Shown: positions 35,135 through 45,825, counted from the first letter of the stretch. The stretch: 64,000 nt of DNA from Nibribacter koreensis (GCF_039541795.1 NZ_BAABGX010000001.1:1116001-1180000); one strand, 5' to 3'. A program made the numbers and translations. Notes: generated by a model from the sequence alone, not told the origin.

Positions 35135-35639
35135 GTCCTTAACAATGCTCCAGTTTATTATAGCTGCTTGTTTACTTAACGATCCTGTAATGGTACAGGC
35201 AATTCTAAGCCTTGCAAACTCCTACCCATTCAATTCTACACATGATAAACCATTGCCTATGCTGCCTGCTTCCTACCAACTTGCACGTTCTATTAAATAA
35301 AGCCTGTCTAACCCATTTTCATTTTATCCAATTATGTCACTCTTTCCAACTTTGCACATTTCATATTTTTGGGTAATACTATTATCATATTATATCATTA
35401 TATATATAATTATTTTACAATTTAATCAACAAAATAAATATCAAAATATGCTTAATACAAGGTGCTGATTTTGAAAGATTTACAAAACAATATATAGCTT
35501 AATTAGATATAATTCAGGTTGTCTGATTCATCGTGCAAATGTCTCCGTTCATCGAATAAGGGTTTCCAAACCACGCAATTTATTGCTTCTTGAAGGCACA
35601 GGAATTGAACAATACAATTCTTTGATAAGTGATAATGGC
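35135..35639. other. AT-rich intergenic region before a giant T9SS gene
   Basis: About 500 nt with no gene; 35380-35520 is strongly AT-rich (TATATCATTATATATATAAT). Probably promoter and leader of the DUF11 protein. CAACTTTG near 35350 is one base from a -7 box, too weak to call. Confidence 0.4.
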
Positions 35640-38600
35640 ATGGAGAGAATTTTTACATTACTTAGTTTAGTCTTATTTTTTAGCTTTACAGTAAATTTTT
35701 CAGCGAAGGGGCAAACGGTTCCTACTATTTCTGAAGTGGCACCTACCACAGGCCAACCTAATTCTACTGTAGTGATTACGGGCACTAACTTAACCAACAC
35801 TACATCAGTTCTTTTTGCCGGGACCTCTGCCAAATTTACTGTAGTGTCTAACACTCAATTAACCGTCACAGTACCCGGCACAGCATTTACTGGCCCTATA
35901 AGGGTTACCACGCCAGCGGGAACGGCTTTGAGTTCTCCCTTTACAGTATTGCGTACCACCAACTCTTATACCTTCACCACCACTGGGGCTTTATCTTACA
36001 CGCCATTTTTATACAACGGCAGTAAATCTGCTGAAAACCCTATTCCAGTTTTTACAGACCTGGACAATGATGGCTTGTTAGATCTGCTGGTGGGTACCAT
36101 AGACGGTAATGTGGAGCACTACAAACAGTCGTCGGCTAATTCATTGAGCTTTGTGCAAGGCAGCCAGTACTTTATCAACCTGAACCCTGTCCAGAGCAAC
36201 AACACGCTTAAATATGCCTCGCCTACCATCTCTGACTTGGATGGCGACGGCTTATTAGACATTCTCATAGGGGACGGAAACGGCCTTATCAGTCATTTTA
36301 AGCAAGCATCAAAGAATTCATTAAACTTTACGCTCGTCACCAACAGCTTCTTGGGAGTGGCATTGGCTAAAAACGCATCTCCTACAATATCTGACCTGGA
36401 CGGCGACGGACTTTTAGACCTGTTAGTGGGTGCCGCTGACGGTAGCCTGCAGCATTTTGAACAGAATGCGCCTAATACTTTATCCTTTACCAGAAGAACC
36501 GCTTCTACTGGTACTTTCAGTAATATTGACGTAAGCAGAACCCACGGCTGGGCGCAACCTAAGGTAGTAGACCTGGACGGCGACAATTTGCTTGACCTAA
36601 TCGTTGGCGGATATGACGGGATTACCTATTATTTTGAGCAGACTGCTGTCAACAGCTTAACCTTTGAAGGCAATTCTATTCTATTAGGTGACATAGGTGA
36701 CCACGCTGCTCCTGCCTTTGCAGATCTTAACGGAGATGGTTTGCTGGAGATTGTGGTAGGTGGCTGGAAGATTCCTATGCGCCTTTACACGCAACAAGCG
36801 TCGCCAAAAGCTGATGTGGGCGTCACTATTACAGCTTCTAGTGGCCCTTATATTGTAGGCAGAACTATCACTTTTACGGTGTTGGTGAAAAATGAGGGCC
36901 CAAGCGCCGCCTCTGGCATTACAGTGAAAGACCTTTTGGACCCAACCAAGTTTCAGAACATTACCTCTGGAGATGCTACGTATGATGCGGCAAACCGTAC
37001 TTGGAACGTAGGCTCCCTGGTTGCCAACGCCAGTAAAACACTTACTATTACGGCCCAACCAATGGCCACCGGCACGTATTCCATCTTAGCCAAACAGACC
37101 CACCCCGAAGTGGATTTGATCACGGCCAATGACAGCCAGACCCTTACCCTTAATGTGGTGCCCTCCGCAGACATTGAGGTTAAAAACACGCCTTCTAAAA
37201 CCACCTATAATAGCGGCGAAGTAGTAGAATTCACCATTTCAGCTAGAAACCTAGGGCCTAGCACGGCCAGCAACGTGGTAGTTCAAAGCAAAGTACCCAC
37301 TAACCTTGTCTTTTCTGGGGGCATACCCGCTGGGTATGATACGTTGTCAGGCAATTGGACAGTAGGTGCATTGGCGCTCAATGAAACCAAGACATTAATT
37401 ATTAGAGCGACGCAGAAGTTACCTTCTAATCTTGGTTCTTTTACCTCTACGGCCACTTTATTGGACAGAGGCTCTAATGAGGCAGACTTGAACACCAACA
37501 ACAATACGTCTTCTACAACCATTACCATTACCCCTTCAGCCGATGTTGCCGTGAGCATGCTGGTATCTACTACTGCACCAGCGCAGGGCTCCAATTTTAC
37601 CTATACAGTTAGAGTAACCAACAATGGCCCTAACAACGCCTCTAATGTAGTAGTATCAGGTTCCGTTCCAGCGGGGCTGGCCTTCTCAGGTGCTACGCCT
37701 ACTACTGGTACCGCTACCATTGGTGCTGGCTCCATCACCTGGAATGCCGGCCTTATCCAGAGGGGCACAACGCAGACCATGGTATTAACGGCTTCCGCCT
37801 CTACGGTAGGGTCCATCACCTACACCATGGCACAAACGCACACTGAGTTTGACGGCACCGCGGCCAACAACAGTGCGTCACAAACGGTAAACGTCTTGCC
37901 CACAGCAGACATCAAAGTAGAGAACATAGTTACCTCTACCCCACTGCAACAAGATAAGTACAGCAATGATGAAGTGGTAACCTACCAGGTAAAAGTGACC
38001 AACAATGGTCCAAGCACCGCTACCAATCTTAAAGTGAGAGACCTGCTCCCAAGCACCTTGAAGGACATCACATTTACGGCTCCGGCGGGCACCACCTATT
38101 CTACCACTACCGGTGACTGGTCCATTCCATCTTTGACCAGCGGCAATTCACTTGTGCTGCTTCTGAACGCCAAAGTGAAGGAAAGTGCGGTCATCAACAC
38201 TACGGCCTCTTTGGTGTCCTTAGACCAGTTTGACAATGAGTCTGCCAACAACAGTGCCTCTAACACCATACAAGCCGGCACAGGAACCATCACTGCAGAT
38301 ATTGCTGTGTCGGCTACCGTTGCGGCAGGCACTTACTATACCCAAAACCCCATCACTTTTACGGTACTCGCTACCAACAATGGTCCAGATGCAGGCAGCA
38401 ACCTACTGTTTAGCGCACCGCTTCCGGCGGGGTTCACCTTTGTGAGTGCCTCTGGCAACTACAGCAACGGAGTTTGGACGGTAGCCTCTCTAGCTTCTGG
38501 CAGCTTTGCAGAATTGACCTTGGTGGGCAAACCTGGCGCCAACCGTGCAACAGACTCAACTGCTGAGATATCCTATTCATTTACCGCTGCCCGTACCGGC

Positions 38601-40370
38601 ACTTTTGCGCAGGCAGATAATGTATCTGCTAACAACTTCTCCACAGTGAATGTCCAGGTGAAGAAGCAGGCAGACATTGTGACGAAGATGACAGTAACCA
38701 GCCAAAGACCTGATGGCAAATACTACCATAACCAGACCGTTGCCACCTTCTATATGGTAGTGGTAAACAATGGGCCAGACGTTGTCACCAACCTGGTAGG
38801 GAAAGACACGCGTACAGGCAACATAAACCCAACCGGTTTAAAGCTCTCGCAGGGATCTTATTCTTACTCAGGCGTAAATGCAGGATACTGGTTTGTAGGC
38901 AAAATCCTTCCGGGAGACTCGGCTACGTTAACCTTGACGGGTATTCCAAACACCACCGGCCGCATGAACCTGGGAGGTAGTGTTATCAGCGCTGACCAGT
39001 TTGATCCAATAACAGAGAATAACAGCACCGTCACCTTACTAAACGTATTGCCCGTGGCAGAAGTGGCTGTGACCAACACGTTAGTGACCACTTCTCCTTA
39101 CAACGGTGGGCTGGCCACGTTCAAGGTGACCGCCGTAAACAACGGTCCAGACGCGGCCACAGCCCTACAGATACAAGATGTATTACCAGCTGGCCTCACC
39201 TTTGACCACGCCGAAACCTCTTCTGGATCATATGACCCCGCCACCGGAATCTGGACGTTGGGCACTGACTTACTGTCTGGCGGAAGCCATGCACAGACTA
39301 TGACTTTGGTAGCTAGAATCAATAAAGCAGGCGCCTTTGCCACTACCGCTTCCATTGTAGAGCCGGCCGCGGTGTATGACCCTACTACAGCCAACAATAG
39401 CGCCACTGCCGGTGGCACTGCCATCACTGCCGCCGACGTATTGGTGACCAGTTCCCTGTCTGGCGGGCCATACTATCCTTCAGAACCTTTCACCATCGTG
39501 ATAGATGCCACTAACCTGGGTCCTGACAAAGCCACGCAAGTGAAGATAGACCATGACATGTCCGGTCTGAAACTATTGTCTGCGGTGCCGTCACCTGGCA
39601 GCACCTATGATGCAGTAGGTAAAACGTGGACTATTACCGAACTCGTTTCGGGGGGTGTGAATAAAGCCACGTTGACCTTAACCGTCTCTGCCCTGGAGAT
39701 TGGCTTCTTCTCCAACTCGGCGTATAAGACGGGGGGCATTGAGTTTGACAGCAACGGGGGTAACACGGCCAGTGGTAACAACAGCAGCGTAGCCTCTGGA
39801 CAAGCCGAAGAAAAGCCATCCGTGCTTCCGGTTACGCTCACTACGTTTACGGGCAAGGCGCTGGTTCAAGGAATTGAATTACGCTGGGCTACCGCCTCTG
39901 AGCAGAACAGCGCTTATTTCGCGGTGCAGAGAAGCAGCAATGGCAAAGACTTTACTACCATTGGCAAAGTAAGCTCAGCGGGTAACAGCAGTCAATTGGT
40001 GAAGTACCAATACTTGGACCAAAACGCTCCGGCAGGCGTGGTATACTACAGGCTGCATCAAGTAGATTTTGACGGCGCGTTTGAAGACAGCAAGGTCATT
40101 GCTGTGCAACAAAAGACACAGCAGGTGACTGGCAAAGTAAGCGTCTATCCTAACCCTTCTGTGGGCAACCCAACACTTAACCTAAGCCAACTATCTACTG
40201 AAGCGTATCAGGTTACTTTCTTTAACATGCAAGGACAGCGCGTGCACCAACTCACCTTACAAGGCGGCGCACTCCATACCATAGACGTACAGCGCTTGGC
40301 CATTGGTCAATACATCATCCAGTTAAGCAATGGCGCTACCTTGCAGTCCTTAAAATTCATTAAGCACTAG
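35640..40370 (+). CDS. Giant T9SS-secreted protein: IPT, FG-GAP and eight DUF11 repeats
   Basis: 1576 residues from the ATG at 35640, which puts a signal peptide (MERIFTLLSLVLFFSFTVNF) first; the start at 35583 does not. Residues about 30-110 are an IPT/TIG domain (ISEVAPTTGQPNSTVVITG). Five FG-GAP/VCBS repeats with Ca-binding DLDGDGLLDLLVG follow (residues about 133-385). Eight DUF11-type repeats of about 122 residues come next, each opening with AD[IV].V and containing NNGP (about 390-1385). A fibronectin-like segment and a T9SS sorting domain (VSVYPNPSVGNP to SLKFIKH) end it. Probably a cell-surface stalk or adhesin; ligand unknown. Confidence 0.94.
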   Translation: MERIFTLLSLVLFFSFTVNFSAKGQTVPTISEVAPTTGQPNSTVVITGTNLTNTTSVLFAGTSAKFTVVSNTQLTVTVPGTAFTGPIRVTTPAGTALSSPFTVLRTTNSYTFTTTGALSYTPFLYNGSKSAENPIPVFTDLDNDGLLDLLVGTIDGNVEHYKQSSANSLSFVQGSQYFINLNPVQSNNTLKYASPTISDLDGDGLLDILIGDGNGLISHFKQASKNSLNFTLVTNSFLGVALAKNASPTISDLDGDGLLDLLVGAADGSLQHFEQNAPNTLSFTRRTASTGTFSNIDVSRTHGWAQPKVVDLDGDNLLDLIVGGYDGITYYFEQTAVNSLTFEGNSILLGDIGDHAAPAFADLNGDGLLEIVVGGWKIPMRLYTQQASPKADVGVTITASSGPYIVGRTITFTVLVKNEGPSAASGITVKDLLDPTKFQNITSGDATYDAANRTWNVGSLVANASKTLTITAQPMATGTYSILAKQTHPEVDLITANDSQTLTLNVVPSADIEVKNTPSKTTYNSGEVVEFTISARNLGPSTASNVVVQSKVPTNLVFSGGIPAGYDTLSGNWTVGALALNETKTLIIRATQKLPSNLGSFTSTATLLDRGSNEADLNTNNNTSSTTITITPSADVAVSMLVSTTAPAQGSNFTYTVRVTNNGPNNASNVVVSGSVPAGLAFSGATPTTGTATIGAGSITWNAGLIQRGTTQTMVLTASASTVGSITYTMAQTHTEFDGTAANNSASQTVNVLPTADIKVENIVTSTPLQQDKYSNDEVVTYQVKVTNNGPSTATNLKVRDLLPSTLKDITFTAPAGTTYSTTTGDWSIPSLTSGNSLVLLLNAKVKESAVINTTASLVSLDQFDNESANNSASNTIQAGTGTITADIAVSATVAAGTYYTQNPITFTVLATNNGPDAGSNLLFSAPLPAGFTFVSASGNYSNGVWTVASLASGSFAELTLVGKPGANRATDSTAEISYSFTAARTGTFAQADNVSANNFSTVNVQVKKQADIVTKMTVTSQRPDGKYYHNQTVATFYMVVVNNGPDVVTNLVGKDTRTGNINPTGLKLSQGSYSYSGVNAGYWFVGKILPGDSATLTLTGIPNTTGRMNLGGSVISADQFDPITENNSTVTLLNVLPVAEVAVTNTLVTTSPYNGGLATFKVTAVNNGPDAATALQIQDVLPAGLTFDHAETSSGSYDPATGIWTLGTDLLSGGSHAQTMTLVARINKAGAFATTASIVEPAAVYDPTTANNSATAGGTAITAADVLVTSSLSGGPYYPSEPFTIVIDATNLGPDKATQVKIDHDMSGLKLLSAVPSPGSTYDAVGKTWTITELVSGGVNKATLTLTVSALEIGFFSNSAYKTGGIEFDSNGGNTASGNNSSVASGQAEEKPSVLPVTLTTFTGKALVQGIELRWATASEQNSAYFAVQRSSNGKDFTTIGKVSSAGNSSQLVKYQYLDQNAPAGVVYYRLHQVDFDGAFEDSKVIAVQQKTQQVTGKVSVYPNPSVGNPTLNLSQLSTEAYQVTFFNMQGQRVHQLTLQGGALHTIDVQRLAIGQYIIQLSNGATLQSLKFIKH

Positions 40371-40415
40371 AGAAAGGCAAAGTTATTTTTACGGATTCAG
40401 GTAGCAAATTTATCC

Positions 40416-40454
40416 AAACCTCCCTATTTGCCTCAGCGCAGATAGGGAGGTTTT
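40416..40454 (+). terminator. Terminator after the DUF11 protein
   Basis: AAACCTCCCTA and TAGGGAGGTTTT form the stem; the T tract continues into palindrome copy 15 (GTTTTTGG). Confidence 0.88.
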
Positions 40455-40491
40455 GTTTTTGGCCTGCTTTCTGGAAAAGAAGCTAAAAACG
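40455..40491. repeat. Palindromic repeat, copy 15
   Basis: Left arm GTTTTTGGCCTGCTTTC, right arm GAAAAGAAGCTAAAAACG; directly abuts the terminator. Confidence 0.85.
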
Positions 40492-40634
40492 CTAATTAAT
40501 TTATTTCCCTTCCCTTTCTTAAAACCAAGTAAAACAAATTTAAGCCATATCTTCGCTGACAGGTAATGGTATATCTTCTAGCAAATCGGTACCCCATTCC
40601 TTTAATCATCAAGTCGCCCGGTTAAATTACATCA

Positions 40635-41534
40635 ATGAAAAGACTCTTCTTTGCCAGTGCAGCGCTATTACTTTCTATCCAGCTTCAGGCGCAAGACTTA
40701 AAGGCTTTAGTTAAGAAAATACCTGCGGTTCCCGAGAAGGACAAAGTACAGGTCATGATGTTGGGTAGTACCCATTTCGGGCAGGAAAACTTTTACAAAA
40801 ACTCACCAAAGGCAGACCTTTTCTCACAGGAAAGACAACAGGAAGTGGCGGCCATAAACAAACTGTTGCTCAAGTTCAAGCCAGACATGATCATGATTGA
40901 GAACACGCCAGAGGAGCAGTCGGTGGTAGACAGTCTCTATTCGTTGTTCAGGCAGGATAAGATAGAATTGAAGGACATTGGTCACGGCCGCGCTGAGCGC
41001 TATCAATTTGGCTACAACCTGGCCAAGCAGTTGCAGCATGAGCGACTCTATGGCGTGGACCATTATGAAAGCGTTTCTAACCGGATTCTGGCCTCTGGCG
41101 ACAACATTGAGCAATACACCAAGGCATTAACCGCTTTCTCAACCATTGGTAGAGAGGCAGATGCAGGCTTTAAGGCAGGCACGGTCACCTTGCAGGAGTA
41201 TCTATCCTTCCTCAATTCGCCCCAGGTCTTAAATAGTACCTATGAATTGTTTTACGTTACGCCCGCCAGGGTCAGGAACAGTGGTTTCACCAATGCGCCT
41301 GCCATGTACCAGGACTCTGTGCACGTGAGCAAAGCGTATATTGGGGCAGAGTTCATCTCTCTGTTTTATGAGCGTGAACTCAAGATTTACTCCAACATTG
41401 TCACTACCCAAATGGCTCATAAAGGGAGACGATTGTTGGTGATCATGGGCCAGCGCCATGCCGCCGCGCTTTCTAAAATCATCGCCAATGATCCTGCTTT
41501 CCAAATCATACCCGTCAATAAGTATCTAAAATAG
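40635..41534 (+). CDS. DUF5694-type protein, exported (TraB/GumN-like)
   Basis: 299 residues. Signal peptide (MKRLFFASAALLLSIQLQAQ). VQVMMLGSTHFGQENF and KPDMIMIENTPEEQ resemble the GxxH and E motifs of the TraB/GumN/ChaN erythromycin-esterase-like group; GQRHAAALSKII near the end provides another histidine. Annotated elsewhere as DUF5694. Predicted periplasmic hydrolase-like protein of unknown substrate. Confidence 0.85.
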   Translation: MKRLFFASAALLLSIQLQAQDLKALVKKIPAVPEKDKVQVMMLGSTHFGQENFYKNSPKADLFSQERQQEVAAINKLLLKFKPDMIMIENTPEEQSVVDSLYSLFRQDKIELKDIGHGRAERYQFGYNLAKQLQHERLYGVDHYESVSNRILASGDNIEQYTKALTAFSTIGREADAGFKAGTVTLQEYLSFLNSPQVLNSTYELFYVTPARVRNSGFTNAPAMYQDSVHVSKAYIGAEFISLFYERELKIYSNIVTTQMAHKGRRLLVIMGQRHAAALSKIIANDPAFQIIPVNKYLK

Positions 41535-41559
41535 GGAATACTTTAAGTCTTAAAATTTT

Positions 41560-41597
41560 CGTTTTTGGCCTATTTTCCAGGAAATAGGCCAAAAACG
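41560..41597. repeat. Palindromic repeat, copy 16
   Basis: Left arm CGTTTTTGGCCTATTTTCC, right arm GGAAATAGGCCAAAAACG; the TA next to the centre is matched in both arms (paired change from the usual TG/CA). It lies 25 nt after the DUF5694 gene. Confidence 0.95.
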
Positions 41598-41717
41598 GCT
41601 CCTGATTTACATCGTTGTTCATGAAGATTTCAGTTGGGGGCTTATCTTCACAGTCATAGGCTTCGTTACAAGTTTAAATTGGCCCTACCCAAACCCACGT
41701 ACCACCAAACCTTACCC

Positions 41718-44543
41718 ATGAAACACATACAAAAAATTGGCTACTTGCTGCTGTTCACGGTGCTGCTGCTGGCTTGCCAGAAACTTAGCAAATCCAGTAC
41801 AGACAAAACCGAGTTTAAGGTAGACTATGAGAAATTCACGCTGGACAATGGCCTGCAGGTCATCTTTCATGTAGACAAGTCTGATCCCGTAGTAGCCGTA
41901 GCCTTGACCAGCCACGTGGGCTCTGCCCGCGAGAAGGAAGGCCGCACCGGTTTTGCTCACTTGTTTGAGCACTTGCTTTTCTTGGAGTCTGAGAACCTGG
42001 GCAAAGGCGGTCTGGACAAGATGAGCGCCCGCATTGGCGGCTCAGGGGCCAACGGTTCTACCAGCCGCGACCGCACCAACTACTACCAGACCGTGCCCAA
42101 TGATGCCCTGGAGAAAATGCTCTGGGCCGAAGCCGACAAACTAGGCTGGTTCATCAACACCGTCACCGAGGAAGTGGTGAACAAGGAAAAGCAGGTGGTG
42201 AAGAACGAGAAGCGCCAGAGCTATGACAATGCCCCGTACGGCCACACCTCCTACGTGATTGACCAGAACCTATACCCCAAGGACCACCCCTACCACTGGC
42301 AGGTGATTGGCTCTTTAGAGGATTTACAGAACGCCACCTTGGCAGACGTAAAGGAGTTCTACCGCAAATGGTACGCGCCCAACAACGTGACCCTGGTGGT
42401 GACCGGTGACTTTGAGCCGGGCCAAGCCAAGGAGTGGGTAGAAAAATACTTCGGGGAGATTCAGAAAGGCGAAAGCATCCCTAAGATGGACAAGCGTCCC
42501 GCCGTCCTTTCTGAGACCAAGAAGCTGTACCATGAGGACAATTTTGCCCGTCTGCCAGAACTCACCATGGCCTGGCCAACCGTGTACACCTACCACCCAG
42601 ACTCCTATGCCTTGCGCGTGCTGTCAACTTATTTGTCTGAAGGCAAGAAAGCGCCCTTCAACCAAGTGATTGTAGATGAGAAGCAACTGGCGCCAAGGGT
42701 GAGCATTTACAATTACAACTCAGAGATTGCCGGCCAGTTGATGCTAAGCGTGCGCGGCTATGACAAGGTAGACCTCAACAAAATCCACAGCGCCATTGAA
42801 GAGGCTTTCGGCAAATTTGAAAAAGAAGGCATCACCGAAGCCGATCTAAGCCGCATCAAGGCTGGACAGGAGGTGGCTTTTTACAACGGTTTGGCCAGCG
42901 TGCAAGGCAAAGGCTTCCAGTTGGCGCAGTACCAGATATTTGCCGGCGACCCGGGTTTTGTGACCAAAGACATTGCCAACATGATGGCCGTGCGTGTGGA
43001 GGATGTGAAACGCGTGTACAACCAATACATCAAAGGCAAACACTACGTTGCTACCAGCTTCGTGCCGAAGGGCCAGACCAACCTCATCTTGACCGGTTCC
43101 AAAAAAGCCAGCGTGGTAGAAGAGAAGATTGTGGAGGGCGCAGAGGAGAAGTTTGATTTGAACGCCAAGACCACCTATGAGCGCACGCCGTCCAAGTTTG
43201 ACAGAACCGTAGAACCCGCCTACGGTAAAAGCCCTGAGATAAGCGTGCCAGCCGTCTGGGAAACCAAATTAGACAACGGCATGCGCGTGCTGGGCATAGA
43301 AAACCGCGAGGTGCCTTTGGTGCAGTTTAACATGCGCATGAAAGGTGGTCTGTTACTAGAGAACCCTAATAAGGTGGGCGTAGCCAATCTCTTAGCCGAA
43401 AGCCTGACCAAAGGCACTAAAAACAAAACAACGGCAGAACTGGAAGAAGCCATTGACGCGCTAGGTGCTACCATCACCATCTCTGCAGACGATGAGGAGA
43501 TTGCCGTGAACGGCAGAACCCTGGCCCGCAACTATGCCGCCACCATGGCCCTGGTGCAGGAGATGCTCTTAGAACCGCGCTGGGACGCCAAGGAGTTTGA
43601 ACTAAGCAAACAGAAAGTAGAGAGCCAGATCAAAGGTCAGAAAGCCAATCCTAACTCTATTGCCAACAACCAGTTCAAGCAGATTTTGTATGGCAAAGAC
43701 CATATTCTGGCCAACAACATTCTGGGTACCGAGGCTTCTCTAAAAGCCATCACTCTGCAAGACCTCCAGAACTACTACAACGCCAACCTGTCTCCTTCCC
43801 TTGGCACTTTCCATGTGGTAGGTGCCTTAGAGAAAGACCAGGCCGTGGCCGCGGTAAAAGGCTTAGAGCAGAACTGGAAAGCCAAGAACGTGGTCATCCC
43901 ATCAATGGCTACACCAAGTGCGCCAACCGCTTCCAAAATCTACTTCTATGACGTACCGGGGGCCAAGCAGTCTGTGCTGCGCTTTGGCTATTTGGCCTTG
44001 CCGGCCACGCACCCAGACTTTTATCCGGCGCAGGTCATGAACTACATTCTGGGTGGCGGAAGCTTCGCCTCTCAGCTAACGCAACAGCTCCGGGAGGGCA
44101 AAGGCTACACCTACGGCATCAGTTCATCATTTTCAGGTAGTGAACAGGCCGGGCCTTTTATGATCCAGAGCGGCGTGCGTTCTAACGTTACCTATGAGTC
44201 TACCAGCCTGGTAAAGGATATTTTAAAGAACTATGGTCCCACCTTCTCCGCACAAGACCTGGACGTGACCAAAGGCTTCCTGGTAAAAAGTACCGCCCGC
44301 GCCTTTGAGACCATGGGTGCCAAATTGAACATGCTTCAGAACATAAGCGCCTACAACTGGCCGTATGACTACGCCAAACAACGCGAAGCCCTGGTGAAAG
44401 GCATGACCGTAGACAAGATTAAAACCCTGGCCAGCCAATACGTGAACCCAGACAGAATGTACTACCTCATTGTGGGTGATGCCGCTACGCAGTTAAAAAA
44501 GTTAGAGGAGCTAGGCTACGGCAAACCAATATTGCTGAACTAA
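41718..44543 (+). CDS. M16 family zinc peptidase, lipoprotein
   Basis: 941 residues from the ATG at 41718, chosen because it gives a lipoprotein signal (GYLLLFTVLLLAC). Two pitrilysin halves: the first has the inverted zinc motif HLFEH (in GFAHLFEHLLF, residues about 81-85) and distal Glu in NKEKQVVKNEKRQS; the second (from about residue 520) lacks it, as in normal M16 pairs. ILGGGSFASQLTQQLREGKGYTYG is the conserved second-half motif. Acts in the periplasm, probably on peptides; it may be an oligopeptidase. Confidence 0.95.
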   Translation: MKHIQKIGYLLLFTVLLLACQKLSKSSTDKTEFKVDYEKFTLDNGLQVIFHVDKSDPVVAVALTSHVGSAREKEGRTGFAHLFEHLLFLESENLGKGGLDKMSARIGGSGANGSTSRDRTNYYQTVPNDALEKMLWAEADKLGWFINTVTEEVVNKEKQVVKNEKRQSYDNAPYGHTSYVIDQNLYPKDHPYHWQVIGSLEDLQNATLADVKEFYRKWYAPNNVTLVVTGDFEPGQAKEWVEKYFGEIQKGESIPKMDKRPAVLSETKKLYHEDNFARLPELTMAWPTVYTYHPDSYALRVLSTYLSEGKKAPFNQVIVDEKQLAPRVSIYNYNSEIAGQLMLSVRGYDKVDLNKIHSAIEEAFGKFEKEGITEADLSRIKAGQEVAFYNGLASVQGKGFQLAQYQIFAGDPGFVTKDIANMMAVRVEDVKRVYNQYIKGKHYVATSFVPKGQTNLILTGSKKASVVEEKIVEGAEEKFDLNAKTTYERTPSKFDRTVEPAYGKSPEISVPAVWETKLDNGMRVLGIENREVPLVQFNMRMKGGLLLENPNKVGVANLLAESLTKGTKNKTTAELEEAIDALGATITISADDEEIAVNGRTLARNYAATMALVQEMLLEPRWDAKEFELSKQKVESQIKGQKANPNSIANNQFKQILYGKDHILANNILGTEASLKAITLQDLQNYYNANLSPSLGTFHVVGALEKDQAVAAVKGLEQNWKAKNVVIPSMATPSAPTASKIYFYDVPGAKQSVLRFGYLALPATHPDFYPAQVMNYILGGGSFASQLTQQLREGKGYTYGISSSFSGSEQAGPFMIQSGVRSNVTYESTSLVKDILKNYGPTFSAQDLDVTKGFLVKSTARAFETMGAKLNMLQNISAYNWPYDYAKQREALVKGMTVDKIKTLASQYVNPDRMYYLIVGDAATQLKKLEELGYGKPILLN

Positions 44544-44559
44544 CCATCTTTACGGATCA

Positions 44560-44603
44560 GAAAAGCAGAATAGAAAGGGGAAACTCTTTCTATTCTGCTT
44601 TTT
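44560..44603 (+). terminator. Terminator after the M16 peptidase
   Basis: AAAAGCAGAATAGAAAG pairs with CTTTCTATTCTGCTTTT across an 8-nt loop, T tract following. Confidence 0.92.
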
Positions 44604-44654
44604 ATCAATATCTTACTTCTCTGTTTAGACCTCTATCCTACCCAACCAACCACT

Positions 44655-45731
44655 ATGAACTACAAACAAATACTCACCATGAGTCTGGCAACGGCGGGCT
44701 TACTCTTCTCCTCCTGCCAGCAAGACCGCACCACCCAGGGCACGCTGCCCAAAGCCAGCCCGGGCCTGACCGCCGCCTATTTCCAGAAGACTGAGTCTGG
44801 GGTGCAGGACGGCGGCGTGCAGATGATTCCCATTAAGACGCCTAAAGGCGAGTTTAAGGTATGGACTAAGCGCTTTGGCAATAACCCTAAGATGAAGGTT
44901 CTGTTGCTGAACGGTGGTCCAGGGGCTACCCATGAGTATTTTGAGGCTTTTGAAAACTTCTTCCCCGCCGAAGGCATTGAGTTCATCTACTATGACCAGT
45001 TAGGCTGTGGCAACTCAGAAGACCCTAAAGACCCCGCCATGTGGGACCTGCCCCGATTTGTAGAAGAAGTGGAGCAGGTTCGCGCTGCCTTATACCTGAC
45101 CAAAGACAACTTCTATCTTTTAGGGCACTCCTGGGGCGGCATCCTGGCCTTAGAATACGCGCTTAAATACCAGGACAACCTCAAGGGCATGATCATCTCT
45201 AACATGATGGCCAGCGCTCCAGACTATGGCAAGTACGCAGATGAGGTGTTGGCTAAGCAGATGGACCCAAAGGTCTTAGCCGAGGTACGGGCCATTGAAG
45301 CCCGTAAAGACTTCACCAACCCGCGGTACATGGACTTGCTGTATCCCAACTTCTATACCAAGCACATCTTGCGTATGCCCCTTGACCAGTGGCCAGAGCC
45401 GGTGAACCGTTCTTTCTCTAAGATGAACCAGTCCTTGTACGTGACCATGCAGGGCCCCAGTGAGTTTGGCATCTCGGGTAAGCTAGAGACCTGGGACCGT
45501 ACGGCAGACCTCCCAAAAGTAACCGTCCCTACCCTTACCGTGGGCGCCCAGTTTGACACCATGGACCCCGAGCACATGAAAATGATGGCGGGCAAAGTGC
45601 AGAACGGCACCTACTTGTACTGTCCCAACGGTAGCCATATGAGCTTATATGATGACCAGGAAACCTATTTTGCCGGCTTGATAAAGTTTGTGAAAGGAGT
45701 AGACGCGGGCCAGAAGGAAGTGAAGTTATAA
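44655..45731 (+). CDS. Proline iminopeptidase-family alpha/beta hydrolase, lipoprotein
   Basis: 358 residues. Lipoprotein signal (LATAGLLFSSC). NGGPGATHEYFEAF is the oxyanion HGGPG-like motif, with YYDQLGCGNSEDP; the nucleophile is in LLGHSWGGILALEYA (Ser about 159), Asp in GAQFDTMDPEHM and His in CPNGSHMSLYDDQ. This fits S33 aminopeptidases removing N-terminal residues, acting in the periplasm. It may complete peptide breakdown begun by the upstream M16 enzyme (inference from adjacency). Confidence 0.92.
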   Translation: MNYKQILTMSLATAGLLFSSCQQDRTTQGTLPKASPGLTAAYFQKTESGVQDGGVQMIPIKTPKGEFKVWTKRFGNNPKMKVLLLNGGPGATHEYFEAFENFFPAEGIEFIYYDQLGCGNSEDPKDPAMWDLPRFVEEVEQVRAALYLTKDNFYLLGHSWGGILALEYALKYQDNLKGMIISNMMASAPDYGKYADEVLAKQMDPKVLAEVRAIEARKDFTNPRYMDLLYPNFYTKHILRMPLDQWPEPVNRSFSKMNQSLYVTMQGPSEFGISGKLETWDRTADLPKVTVPTLTVGAQFDTMDPEHMKMMAGKVQNGTYLYCPNGSHMSLYDDQETYFAGLIKFVKGVDAGQKEVKL

Positions 45732-45752
45732 ACTAAACTTATGCAGGAAAAA

Positions 45753-45794
45753 CGGCGGGGCCTTCTGGAGAATTCCAGAAGGCCCCGCCGTTTT
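45753..45794 (+). terminator. GC-rich terminator whose T tract is the repeat arm
   Basis: CGGCGGGGCCTTCTGGA pairs with TCCAGAAGGCCCCGCCG around a 4-nt loop, then TTTTT, which is also the left arm of palindrome copy 17. Confidence 0.92.
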
Positions 45795-45825
45795 TGGCCT
45801 GTTTTCTGGAAAATAGGCCAAAAAC
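45790..45825. repeat. Palindromic repeat, copy 17
   Basis: Left arm GTTTTTGGCCTGTTTTC, right arm GAAAATAGGCCAAAAAC. Its first base is the last base of the terminator stem. Confidence 0.93.
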
